From the NCBI GenBank assembly GCA_044433415.1, contig JAWXTP010000023.1:1-30493 (forward strand): DNA of 30,493 nucleotides. The letters are read 5' to 3'. Shown here in pieces: positions 15,450 through 23,428 of this stretch. Numbering within the stretch: the first letter of the stretch is position 1; every line of letters begins with the position of its first letter. This DNA comes from JAWXTP01 sp044433415 (GTDB lineage: Bacteria; Bacteroidota; Bacteroidia; Bacteroidales; Rikenellaceae). The notes under the pieces are model-generated. The model saw nothing but the letters and a program-made list of their open reading frames with translations, ran no database searches and had not been told where the DNA came from. Both the position numbers and the translations under genes were made by a program.

Positions 15450-15923
15450 ATGTCTAAAATAGTTTATTTAACTGAAGAAGGATACAAAAACCTAAAAGAA
15501 GAGTTAGACCATTTAAGAAGAGTTGAGCGACCTGCCATTTCACAACAGATTGCGGAAGCTCGTGATAAAGGTGATTTGAGTGAAAATGCAGAATATGATG
15601 CTGCTAAAGAAGCTCAAGGTTTGTTAGAGATGAGAATAGCAAAGTTAGAGATGACTTTTGCTGCTGCACGAATTTTAGATCAGTCACAGATAAATACAGA
15701 TACAGTTCAAATTCTTAATAAGGTAACACTTCTTAACAAGAAGCTAAAAAAGCAAGTTGTTTACACTATAGTTAGTGAGAATGAAGCAAATATTAAAGAG
15801 GGTAAATTATCTGTAGGCACACCTATAGCTAAGGCTTTATTAGGTAAAGCTAAGGGTGATGTAGTTGATGTTACTGTGCCTTCAGGAATTATGAGTTTTG
15901 AGATATTAGATATCTCTATTTAA
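15450..15923 (+). CDS. greA: Transcription elongation factor GreA
   Basis: The 157-residue protein rescues backtracked RNA polymerase by stimulating cleavage of the transcript's 3' end. The N-terminal coiled coil carries the signature LTEEGYKNLKEELDHL (7-22) and, at its tip, the acidic pair within GDLSENAEYDAAKEAQ (41-56). The C-terminal FKBP-like domain includes SVGTPIAKALLGKAKGD and ends with the conserved MSFEILDI-like strand. Length matches the family exactly. It is monocistronic, with a clear promoter and a bidirectional terminator. Confidence 0.97.
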   Translation: MSKIVYLTEEGYKNLKEELDHLRRVERPAISQQIAEARDKGDLSENAEYDAAKEAQGLLEMRIAKLEMTFAAARILDQSQINTDTVQILNKVTLLNKKLKKQVVYTIVSENEANIKEGKLSVGTPIAKALLGKAKGDVVDVTVPSGIMSFEILDISI

Positions 15924-15956
15924 TACTTGCAAGACAGCAACTTTTGATGTTTAACT

Positions 15957-15995
15957 AAAAAAAGGTAACCAAATAAAAATTTGGTTACCTTTTTT
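15957..15995. terminator. Bidirectional terminator between greA and the metallopeptidase
   Basis: AAAAAAGGTAACCAAA and TTTGGTTACCTTTTTT form a perfect stem around a short A-rich loop, with A and T runs suited to both converging transcripts. Confidence 0.85.
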
Positions 15996-16011
15996 AGTAT
16001 TATATTATCTA

Positions 16012-16692
16012 TTAGTCACGACGAGCGAAACCTAAATAGTACACTAAAGTAGCAAGAGCAGAAAGCGCTGCAACAAGGTAGGTTCTAGCAGCCCAAGTTA
16101 ACGCTTCGTTAGCTTGTCTTACTTGTATAGCAGATAGTGAACCCGAAGATTTCAGCCACACTAGAGCGCGTCTTGAAGCATCATATTCTACAGGTAAAGT
16201 TATTACACTAAATAAAAGTAGTGAAGCCAACATTGCTATACCTATCCAAAATAATGCAGGGAAACTGTTTATAGTGAATATACCTATAAGTATCATAATT
16301 TGAGCCCAAGTAGATGAAAACTGCACTATAGGTACAATTGCTGAGCGCATTTTTAATGGAGCGTAAGCTCTAGCATGTTGCACAGCGTGACCACATTCGT
16401 GAGCAGCTACAGCAGCAGCAGAAACAGAATTTTGGTTATATACACTTTCGCTTAAGTTAACAGTTTTTGTTGCAGGATTATAGTGGTCTGTAAGTTGACC
16501 AGGAGTGCTTATTACGCGAACATCATATATTCCATTGTCTGCTAACATTTTCTCAGCTATTTGTCTACCTGTCATGCCACCTGGAGCAAGTACACGAGAA
16601 TATTTTTTAAAAACATTCTTTAGTTTAGATTGCACTATAAAACCAACTATCCCAATAACGATAATCAGTATAAAGCCTTCTGAAATAATCAT
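16012..16692 (-). CDS. Membrane zinc metallopeptidase (YugP-like)
   Basis: The 226-residue protein belongs to the neutral zinc metallopeptidase family typified by Bacillus YugP. An N-terminal membrane helix (4-20) is followed by MTGRQIAEKMLADNGIYDV, then the catalytic H-E-x-x-H motif His98-Glu99-Cys100-Gly101-His102 (AAAVAAHECGHAVQHA). Three further hydrophobic segments and the downstream VEYDASRRAL motif with the likely third zinc ligand region complete the domain. The substrate is unknown; these are thought to be membrane-linked proteases. It ends against the greA terminator. Confidence 0.92.
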   Translation of the reverse strand: MIISEGFILIIVIGIVGFIVQSKLKNVFKKYSRVLAPGGMTGRQIAEKMLADNGIYDVRVISTPGQLTDHYNPATKTVNLSESVYNQNSVSAAAVAAHECGHAVQHARAYAPLKMRSAIVPIVQFSSTWAQIMILIGIFTINSFPALFWIGIAMLASLLLFSVITLPVEYDASRRALVWLKSSGSLSAIQVRQANEALTWAARTYLVAALSALATLVYYLGFARRD

Positions 16693-16734
16693 AATTATAA
16701 ATTTTAATTTTAAATAATTTAAGGAATTTTTATT

Positions 16735-16766
16735 TTAAGGAAGTTAATTGTTGTAAGTTTCCTTAA
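16735..16766. repeat. Short hairpin, weak member of the dispersed family
   Basis: TTAAGGAA (16735-16742) pairs with TTCCTTAA (16759-16766) with partly complementary flanking bases. It lies upstream of the metallopeptidase gene. The rest of the 228-base gap shows nothing I can name. Confidence 0.4.
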
Positions 16767-16920
16767 GTTCCTTTTTCTAAAACGTAAAGATATATAAAAA
16801 AATTATAAAGTACAATAACATGAAGTAAATAATGGGAGTTATAAATATGTGTAATTTAAAAAACACTAGTGGGTGGTGTGAACTTAATTGACGTAACGTG
16901 TTGTTGTTTTGATTGTTATG

Positions 16921-17344
16921 TTATTTAAAGAAAGTTTCTTTCTCCACACGTGAGAATAATTTAGATTCTCTAACCATCGAAAGTATATTTGTAAGGTCTT
17001 CAGTGTCCAATTCGCCTTTAATCACACTTTTTCCTTCGTTTATAGATGTGATTAATTTTGTTTTATTTATTCGTGTAATGTTATTACACGCTAAAAAAGA
17101 ATCGTAACGAAGAAAGTTATATTTTATCTTTTTTAAAGGGTATTGTAGATTAAGCAATGTTGTCTTTGAATATATAGAGGGATGAATACGAGAGTTAATA
17201 TAAAAAAAAGCCTATATATTCTCCTTGATTTTCACCTATAATAACAAAAAAATTTCCGTGATCTATATTTGTGAATATATCAGAGTGAAAGATTGTTCCA
17301 CGCTTTAATGAAAGAGATGCTAGTAAAGACTTGTAATTTATCAT
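16921..17344 (-). pseudogene. Probable toxin partner of the Panacea antitoxin, frameshifted
   Basis: Reading from the ATG at 17344 gives 49 residues (MINYKSLLASLSLKRGTIFH...) and then a stop at 17195-17197. Just before the stop is a run of eight T (plus-strand A8, 17202-17209). Removing one T joins this frame to the downstream frame, giving a continuous 140-residue protein that ends ...SRVEKETFFK. The N-terminal part, KRGTIFHSDIF and GNFFVIIGEN, has the look of a small PemK/MazF-like or related barrel, but I would not name the family from this alone. It lies 86 bases downstream of the Panacea gene on the same strand, the usual place for the toxin. The break could be a real inactivation, a slippage-prone ON/OFF switch, programmed slippage, or a sequencing error in a homopolymer. 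Confidence 0.7.
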
Positions 17345-17430
17345 GTTATTTTAGTTTTTTACAAACCGAAAGTAAAATAAATTTATTAATACGCGAAGTA
17401 TACAGTGTTAATTGTTTGTTTTTTAGCGTA

Positions 17431-17976
17431 TTATAGGCAGTTTTGTTGAGATTTTATGTGTGAAGTAATATATTGTATGTAATCATCAGTTTCACCATTC
17501 TCAAGCATTATCTGCTCTAAAGAAATTATATGATCTTTAGCTGTATTTCTCCATGCGTAGTCATGAGATTTTTCTCTAATTTCATCCCATGATAGAGAAC
17601 CATATAGTTCAATTGACTTATCTAATTCTTCAATATTACTTTCAGATAAATAATCTAGATTAGCTGTTGTTTTAGGTTCAATAAAATTCCAATTTTTAAC
17701 TACAAAATACTGAGAAAACTTAGAGTAATCGCGTTTTGAGTAGTAGCTATCACCTCTAATAACTTTAAAGATATCATATAAAAAGGATGGGACAGGTCCA
17801 TCACTCATAGCAATATATAAATCGCCAGTTATAGGAACACCATAATTAGATAAGTGCTCTCTGTCAGCAAAATATATTACTTTGAATATTTTATGAAAAT
17901 CTTTTCTTTTTACTTTGCTAGCTACGTATAAGGCTGCATGAATAGATTTTTCTAAATTGAAAATAGGTGTCGTCAT
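17431..17976 (-). CDS. Panacea (DUF4065, SocA-like) antitoxin-type protein
   Basis: I choose the ATG at 17976 (MTTPIFNLEKSIHAALYV), giving 181 residues. The upstream ATG at 18009 falls inside the -7 promoter element, so it is not usable. The sequence follows the Panacea domain closely: HKIFKVIYFADREHLSNYG, PITGDLYIAMSDGPVPSFLYD, then SESNIEELDKSIELYGSLSW and EKSHDYAWRN near the end. Panacea proteins neutralise many unrelated toxins and act in toxin-antitoxin and phage-defence loci; some, like SocA, act as proteolytic adaptors. The neighbouring gene downstream is the likely toxin and is frameshifted. An isolated strong promoter (18006-18037) drives the pair. Confidence 0.9.
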   Translation of the reverse strand: MTTPIFNLEKSIHAALYVASKVKRKDFHKIFKVIYFADREHLSNYGVPITGDLYIAMSDGPVPSFLYDIFKVIRGDSYYSKRDYSKFSQYFVVKNWNFIEPKTTANLDYLSESNIEELDKSIELYGSLSWDEIREKSHDYAWRNTAKDHIISLEQIMLENGETDDYIQYITSHIKSQQNCL

Positions 17977-18005
17977 AATATTTTTATTACATGTACGGTT
18001 GTTGT

Positions 18006-18037
18006 GCAAATATAATACATAATTACTAATATGTCAA
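18006..18037 (-). promoter_or_regulatory. Promoter of the Panacea operon
   Basis: Reading the minus strand: TTTG, 20 bases, TATATTTG. Both elements and the spacing match the Bacteroidetes consensus. It decides the start codon of the Panacea gene. Confidence 0.75.
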
Positions 18038-18067
18038 ATTATATGTATGTCATAAATGTATATAACG

Positions 18068-18095
18068 AAAAAACACCTAAATGATTAGGTGTTTT
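18068..18095 (-). terminator. Terminator of pflA
   Basis: AAAACACCTAA and TTAGGTGTTTT form a perfect stem with a 4-base loop (ATGA), followed by T on the minus strand after the pflA stop codon. Confidence 0.8.
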
Positions 18096-18115
18096 GAGTA
18101 TTTTAGCACAGTTTA

Positions 18116-18844
18116 TTAACCTATATGTACATTACTAACGTATTTTTCTAGCAGAGCTTTTGCAGCTTCTAGTTCTTCACGAGAGTTTGTAGGTACATCT
18201 TTAAGTTGATATTCTTTACCCATAGCCTCGTATTTGTGCATACCTAAAGTGTGGTAAGGTAGCAGGTCTATGCGTTCTAGCATTTTATAATCCTTTAAGT
18301 ACTCACCAAGGCTTATGATATCTTCTTCAAAGTTGCTATAGCCAGGTACTAACACATAACGTAACCAGAAAGGTTTATTGTTGTCTTCCATCCACTTTGC
18401 AGTACGTAGAGTTTGTTCGTTGCTGCGTTCTGTAAGTTGCTTGTGACGTGTGTTGTTATACTGTTTAATATCTAAAAGAACAAGGTCTGTAAGTTTAAAT
18501 AATTCTTCTACATCGTCATTCCATATACCGCCATTAGTATCTATGCAGATATGTATACCCTTGTCTTTAAGATCACGAAAAAGGGGAAGTAGAGCTTTAG
18601 CTTGGAAAGTAGGCTCACCACCACTAAAAGTTACACCACCTTTTTTTCCGAAGAAAGGTCTTTGGCTCATAGCCATTCTCATGATTTCCGAAGGGTCTGT
18701 AGGCTTGCTGTCACCCTTAGCATCTATGGTGTCAGGATTTGCACAGTAAAGACAACGGAAGTTACAACCTTGCAAGAAAATGACAAGTCTTATTCCAGGA
18801 CCATCAAGAGTTCCTAGAGATTCGTATGAATGTATGTTTATCAT
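18116..18844 (-). CDS. pflA: Pyruvate formate-lyase activating enzyme
   Basis: This 242-residue radical SAM protein installs the glycyl radical on PflB. The iron-sulfur cluster motif C-x3-C-x2-C is Cys27, Cys31, Cys34 (GCNFRCLYCAN). The glycine-rich SAM region GGVTFSGGEPTFQ follows at about 69-81, and DTNGG and the later LDIKQYNN match PflA. It is 145 bases downstream of pflB on the same strand with a terminator-like hairpin between them, so it is likely transcribed by partial read-through as well as, perhaps, its own signal. Length is normal. Confidence 0.96.
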   Translation of the reverse strand: MINIHSYESLGTLDGPGIRLVIFLQGCNFRCLYCANPDTIDAKGDSKPTDPSEIMRMAMSQRPFFGKKGGVTFSGGEPTFQAKALLPLFRDLKDKGIHICIDTNGGIWNDDVEELFKLTDLVLLDIKQYNNTRHKQLTERSNEQTLRTAKWMEDNNKPFWLRYVLVPGYSNFEEDIISLGEYLKDYKMLERIDLLPYHTLGMHKYEAMGKEYQLKDVPTNSREELEAAKALLEKYVSNVHIG

Positions 18845-18890
18845 TGAGTAAAGTATTAAATAGGTTAATTAGGAATGTTGTACTTTCCCA

Positions 18891-18931
18891 TAAAAAAAGA
18901 TGGTGTAATTGTATAAACAACTACACCATCT
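18891..18931 (-). terminator. Intercistronic terminator/attenuator between pflB and pflA
   Basis: AGATGGTGTA (18898-18907) pairs with TACACCATCT (18922-18931), extended inwards by TTGT/ACAA, and is followed on the minus strand by a run of seven T. It lies between two genes of one functional unit, which suggests that it lowers pflA expression relative to pflB. Confidence 0.7.
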
Positions 18932-18989
18932 CAAGTAATATATTAGGATCAGGGTAAGCCCTTCACCTTATTAAACACGCTAAGGTGTA

Positions 18990-21212
18990 TTACATTCTGC
19001 TGTGGAAAGAACGGCTGATAACCTCTAATTGGTGTTCGCGGCTAAGTTTGATAAAGTTTACAGCATAACCAGAAACACGAATTGTTAATTGAGGGTAGTT
19101 CTCAGGGTGAACCATTGCATCTTCAAGCATTTCACGATTAAGAACGTTAACGTTAAGGTGGTGAGCACCTTTTACGAAGTAACCATCCATAATAGTAACA
19201 AGGTTGTCAACACGAGTTTCTGCATCTTGACCTAATGATTGAGGAACGATAGAGAAAGTGTTACTGATACCATCTTGAGAGTCTCTATATCTAAGTTTAG
19301 CTACAGAGCTTAGAGATGCTACAGCACCATTTTTGTCACGTCCATGCATAGGGTTAGCACCTGGAGCGAAAGCAGTACCTGCTAAACGGCCGTCAGGAGT
19401 AGCACCTGTTTTTTTACCGTACATAACGTTAGATGTGATAGTAAGAAGAGATAGAGTAGGTTGAGCGTTTTTGTAAACTTGAAGTTTCTTAAGCTCTCTG
19501 TTGAAGAAGTAGATTAAGTCAACACCTAATTGGTCAACGTGGTCATCATCATTACCGAAACAAGGGAAATCTTTTTCGATTTTGAAACTTTCAGTTAAAC
19601 CTTTCTCATTACGAACTGCTGTTACTTTACCATATTTAATAGCTGATAAAGAGTCAAGAGCGATAGAAAGACCTGCAACACCATAAGCTAAGTTAATAGC
19701 AGGGTTTGTGTCGATTAACGCCATTTGAGCTTTTTCGTAATAGTATTTATCGTGCATGTAGTGAATGATATTCATAGAGTCGTTATAGATACGAGCCATT
19801 TGAATCAACACCTTTTTGTAGTTGTTATAAACTTCGTCAAAGTCTAATACATCACTTTCTAATGCAGGAATACCTTCTAACATAAGAGTACCTGTCATTT
19901 CACAGTGACCAGAGTTAAGAGCAAGAAGTAATGCTTTAGCAAGGTTACAACGAGCACCGAAGAATTGGATTTGTTTACCAATAGCTTGGTAAGAAACACA
20001 ACAAGCGATACCATAGTCATCACATTCACGAACCGAACGCATTAAGTTATCGTTTTCGTATTGGATAGAAGATGTATCAATAGAAACTTTAGCACAGAAT
20101 GCTTTAAATCCATCAGAAAGTTCAGGACTCCAAAGGATAGTAATGTTAGGTTCAGGAGATGGTCCTAAGTTATATAATGTTTGTAAGAAACGGAATGATG
20201 TTTTAGTAAGTTTAGTACGACCATCGTTGAAACGACCACCAATAGCTTCAGTTACCCATGTAGGGTCACCAGCGAAGATATCATTGTATGCTTTCATACG
20301 AAGGTGACGTACCATACGTAATTTAATAACGAATTGGTCGATAAGCTCTTGAGCGAAAGTTTCGTCAATGTTACCTTTGTCAAGGTCGTATTGGATATAG
20401 ATATCAAGGAAAGTAGAAACATTACCTAGAGACATCGCAGCACCATCTTGTTCTTTAACAGCAGCAAGATAAGCCATGTAAACCCATTGAACAGCTTCTA
20501 AAGCGCTAGTAGCAGGTTTGCTAAGGTCTAGACCGTAGATTTCACCTAAAGTAAGAATAGCTTTAAGAGCTTTGATTTGCTCAGTGATTTCTTCACGTAG
20601 TCTGATATTAGCATCTGTCATAGGGCTAACAACGTGGTGAAGATCTTCGTTTTTCTTCTCAATAAGGTAGTCAATACCGTAAAGAGCTAAACGACGGTAG
20701 TCACCGATGATACGACCACGAGCATAGTTGTCAGGAAGACCAGTAATGAAACCTAGAGAACGGAAAGAACGGATTTCTTCATTATACGCATCGAAAACAC
20801 CTTCATTGTGAGTTTTACGATAGTTTCTAAAGATATCTTTTACTGATTCACTAAGTTCAACGCCATTTTCTCTACATGCTTTTTCAACAACACCAATACC
20901 ACCATAAGGCTTGATAGCGCGACGTAATAATTCGTCTGTTTGAAGACCAACTATTAATTCATTTTCGCGATCAATGTAACCCGCTTTGTGAGAAGTTATA
21001 GTAGATACTGTTTGATTGTCTAATGAGCGAACACCATTATTAGCGCGTTCTTCTTCTAGAGCAACAAGACAAGCATCCCATACTTTTTTAGTACGTTCTG
21101 TAGGACCTACAAGGAACGAAGCATCTCCATTGTAAGGAGTGATGTTTGTATGGATGAAATCAGCTAAGTTGATTTCAGTATTCCACAAACCTTTTTTGAA
21201 AAATTGATTCAT
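18990..21212 (-). CDS. pflB: Formate C-acetyltransferase (pyruvate formate-lyase)
   Basis: The 740-residue glycyl-radical enzyme cleaves pyruvate with CoA to acetyl-CoA and formate during anaerobic growth. The active-site cysteine pair is in GIACCVSYQAIG (~402-403). The radical glycine is in the C-terminal motif VRVSGYAVNF near residue 715. The N-terminus (FKKGLWNTEINLADFIHTNI) and length match PflB proper rather than glycerol dehydratase or choline lyase relatives. The cognate activase follows. A minus-strand TAACTTTG (21247-21254) is a probable -7 element 34 bases before the ATG. Codon use is as strongly adapted as in pckA, suggesting an abundant enzyme. Confidence 0.98.
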   Translation of the reverse strand: MNQFFKKGLWNTEINLADFIHTNITPYNGDASFLVGPTERTKKVWDACLVALEEERANNGVRSLDNQTVSTITSHKAGYIDRENELIVGLQTDELLRRAIKPYGGIGVVEKACRENGVELSESVKDIFRNYRKTHNEGVFDAYNEEIRSFRSLGFITGLPDNYARGRIIGDYRRLALYGIDYLIEKKNEDLHHVVSPMTDANIRLREEITEQIKALKAILTLGEIYGLDLSKPATSALEAVQWVYMAYLAAVKEQDGAAMSLGNVSTFLDIYIQYDLDKGNIDETFAQELIDQFVIKLRMVRHLRMKAYNDIFAGDPTWVTEAIGGRFNDGRTKLTKTSFRFLQTLYNLGPSPEPNITILWSPELSDGFKAFCAKVSIDTSSIQYENDNLMRSVRECDDYGIACCVSYQAIGKQIQFFGARCNLAKALLLALNSGHCEMTGTLMLEGIPALESDVLDFDEVYNNYKKVLIQMARIYNDSMNIIHYMHDKYYYEKAQMALIDTNPAINLAYGVAGLSIALDSLSAIKYGKVTAVRNEKGLTESFKIEKDFPCFGNDDDHVDQLGVDLIYFFNRELKKLQVYKNAQPTLSLLTITSNVMYGKKTGATPDGRLAGTAFAPGANPMHGRDKNGAVASLSSVAKLRYRDSQDGISNTFSIVPQSLGQDAETRVDNLVTIMDGYFVKGAHHLNVNVLNREMLEDAMVHPENYPQLTIRVSGYAVNFIKLSREHQLEVISRSFHSRM

Positions 21213-21246
21213 ATATTCTGGTTTAAATTATTGTTTTCTAACTGTA

Positions 21247-21254
21247 CAAAGTTA
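21247..21254 (-). promoter_or_regulatory. -7 element of pflB
   Basis: Minus-strand TAACTTTG fits TAnnTTTG. The -33 region is not clear. Confidence 0.5.
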
Positions 21255-21447
21255 ATATTTTTTTCGTGAATTTACATTAACTTAACGTATAAAATATTTA
21301 AATATTGGTATAAAATTAATTTATATTAGCAAAATTTAACAATGTTTAGGTAACATATTTTTGTTGAAATTTGAGTAAAAGTTTTTAAAATTATTATGTA
21401 ATTGGAGTATTGATAATACTATGTTAGGAAATAGCTTATTTTTTTTA

Positions 21448-21455
21448 TACTTTTG
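21448..21455 (+). promoter_or_regulatory. -7 element of sulfatase 1
   Basis: TACTTTTG fits TAnnTTTG, 38 bases ahead of the ATG. No clear -33 element. Confidence 0.45.
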
Positions 21456-21493
21456 TATTTAGTTAAAAGTACTCAATTAATTAAAAAAAATAT

Positions 21494-23326
21494 ATGAAAA
21501 AGGAATCAATATTATTAGGGGCAATGCTCGTGCCGCTAGCTTATTCAGCACATGCAGAAAAAACAAGTGCTAAAAAATCGAAGAAACCTAACGTTATTTT
21601 GATTATGACAGACGACCAAGGATATGGGGAGATAGGTCGTCATGGGAATGATTTAATACAGACTCCTAACCTAGATATACTATATGATGAATCTGTAAGG
21701 CTTACAAATTTCCATACAGATGCAACAAGTGCTCCGACTCGTGCTGCTCTTATGACAGGGCGTTTCTCACGTCGTGTAGGTGTTATACATACAACTATGG
21801 GACGTGACAACCTTAGAGCTGACGAAGTGACTATGGCAGACGTTTTTAGTGAGAATGGCTACAAAACAGCTATGTTTGGTAAATGGCACTTAGGTACTAA
21901 CTATCCTTTAAGACCTATGGATAGAGGTTTTGATGAGACTGTATATTTTCAGGGAGGTAGCATAAACCAACTTAACGACTATTGGGATAATGATCGTATG
22001 AATGATACTTATCTTCATAATGGTGAACCACAAAAACATGAGGGTTTCTGTACAGATGTATTTTTTAGTGAGGCTATGGATTTTATGACAGAAAACAAAG
22101 ATGAACCTTTCTTTATTTACCTGCCTACAAGTACGCCACACATGCCTTTTAATACAGTGAAGGAGTGGGATCAATATTATCTAGATAAAGGTCTTGTAGA
22201 ACAGCATGCTCGTTTCTTTGCTACTATAAATCGTATAGACATGAATGTTGGCTTACTGAGAGAGTTCTTAAAAGAAAGCGGTCTAGACGAGAATACTATT
22301 ATTATTTTTACTACTGATAATGGTTCTACTTACCCTAGGTATTTCAATGCTGGTATGCGTGCAGAAAAGGGAAATATGTATGAGGGAGGACACCGTGTTC
22401 CTATGTTCCTACATATTCCTAATAAGGTGCAAAAAACCAAGCCAAAAGATGTAACTCAGCTTACAGCTCATATAGATATTCTTCCTTCACTTATGGAGCT
22501 TTGTGGTTTGGAGAGTGACTCACCTAAAGAGCTAGATGGTCGTAGCTTTATGCCTTTAGTAGAAAGTGATAAGGCTCAGCTAGAAGATAGAATTCTTTAT
22601 CTTGATCAGCAACGCACTCACTTCCCTGTGAAATGGAGAAAATTTGTTATGATGACAGAGCAATGGCGTTTAGTGAATAATGTAAATCTTTACGATCCTG
22701 CAAAAATTGAGCTTTACGACATTAAGAAAGACCCTGGTCAAAAGACAAATGTAGCGGCTGAATACCCTAATATTGTTGATAGTTTATCAAAAGCATACGA
22801 GGTTTACTGGGATGAATTTAAAAAGGATGATGATAAATATGGATTTACGAGACCTATACTAGGTACTCCTCACCAAAAAGAAATAGAGCTTAGAGCTATA
22901 GATTTACTTGCTGAGGGAGGTTCTCAAGAACTTGTAGCACAAAATGATGTTCGCTCAGGACGTAATGCCAATGGTTGTTGGTTTATTAATGTTGCTAAAG
23001 AGGGAACTTACCGTTTTGAGTTACGTCGTTGGCCAAAAGAGATAAACCTAGGAATTAGAGACACTCTACCAGGTGTTAAGTCTGAGGATAATGATATTCA
23101 ATTAGCTGTATGGGGTTCTAAAGGTACAGGAAAGCGTTTAGAAATACAAAGAGCACGTCTTTCTGTTAATGGGCATGAAGTTTCTAAGGAGGTTACAGAA
23201 AATGACTCTGTTATTAGCTTTGACTTAAAATTACAAAAAGGTGATGCAACAGTAAGATCGTGGTTCTATGATATGCTAGGGAAAGAACACTGTGTTTACT
23301 ATGTTGATGTTTATGAAGTAGAATAA
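21494..23326 (+). CDS. Secreted Ser-type sulfatase (sulfatase 1)
   Basis: The 610-residue protein starts with a signal peptide (MKKESILLGAMLVPLAYSAHA), so it acts in the periplasm or outside. The alkaline-phosphatase-fold sulfatase domain begins NVILIMTDDQGYG, whose two aspartates (40-41) bind calcium. The catalytic motif S-x-P-x-R is Ser79-Ala-Pro-Thr-Arg83, followed by AALMTGR; the serine is converted to formylglycine by the anaerobic maturase anSME, which is not in this window. Later motifs GKWHLG, TPHMPF and FTTDNGSTYPRYF complete the site. After the catalytic core comes a ~120-residue C-terminal beta domain (GCWFINVAKEGTYRFELRRW). The substrate (host mucin, glycosaminoglycan or algal sulfate) cannot be told. 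It pairs with sulfatase 2 downstream. Confidence 0.94.
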   Translation: MKKESILLGAMLVPLAYSAHAEKTSAKKSKKPNVILIMTDDQGYGEIGRHGNDLIQTPNLDILYDESVRLTNFHTDATSAPTRAALMTGRFSRRVGVIHTTMGRDNLRADEVTMADVFSENGYKTAMFGKWHLGTNYPLRPMDRGFDETVYFQGGSINQLNDYWDNDRMNDTYLHNGEPQKHEGFCTDVFFSEAMDFMTENKDEPFFIYLPTSTPHMPFNTVKEWDQYYLDKGLVEQHARFFATINRIDMNVGLLREFLKESGLDENTIIIFTTDNGSTYPRYFNAGMRAEKGNMYEGGHRVPMFLHIPNKVQKTKPKDVTQLTAHIDILPSLMELCGLESDSPKELDGRSFMPLVESDKAQLEDRILYLDQQRTHFPVKWRKFVMMTEQWRLVNNVNLYDPAKIELYDIKKDPGQKTNVAAEYPNIVDSLSKAYEVYWDEFKKDDDKYGFTRPILGTPHQKEIELRAIDLLAEGGSQELVAQNDVRSGRNANGCWFINVAKEGTYRFELRRWPKEINLGIRDTLPGVKSEDNDIQLAVWGSKGTGKRLEIQRARLSVNGHEVSKEVTENDSVISFDLKLQKGDATVRSWFYDMLGKEHCVYYVDVYEVE

Positions 23327-23355
23327 AATACTAGAACTTTTCTAAAATACTCTGT

Positions 23356-23397
23356 AAAACTGAGTAGTGCTTAATAATACGGCATTACTCAGTTTTT
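23356..23397 (+). terminator. Terminator-like hairpin between the two sulfatases
   Basis: AAAACTGAGTAGTGC pairs with GCATTACTCAGTTTTT with one wobble position, followed by T-rich bases on the plus strand. Sulfatase 2 may therefore be transcribed partly on its own or by read-through. Confidence 0.65.
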
Positions 23398-23428
23398 AGT
23401 TATATAAAAATTCCCTTACTCTTTAAAT

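Noticed and set aside
18450..18817. Plus-strand open frames within pflA
   Set aside because: They overlap the radical SAM gene, whose motifs are complete, and show no domain of their own.
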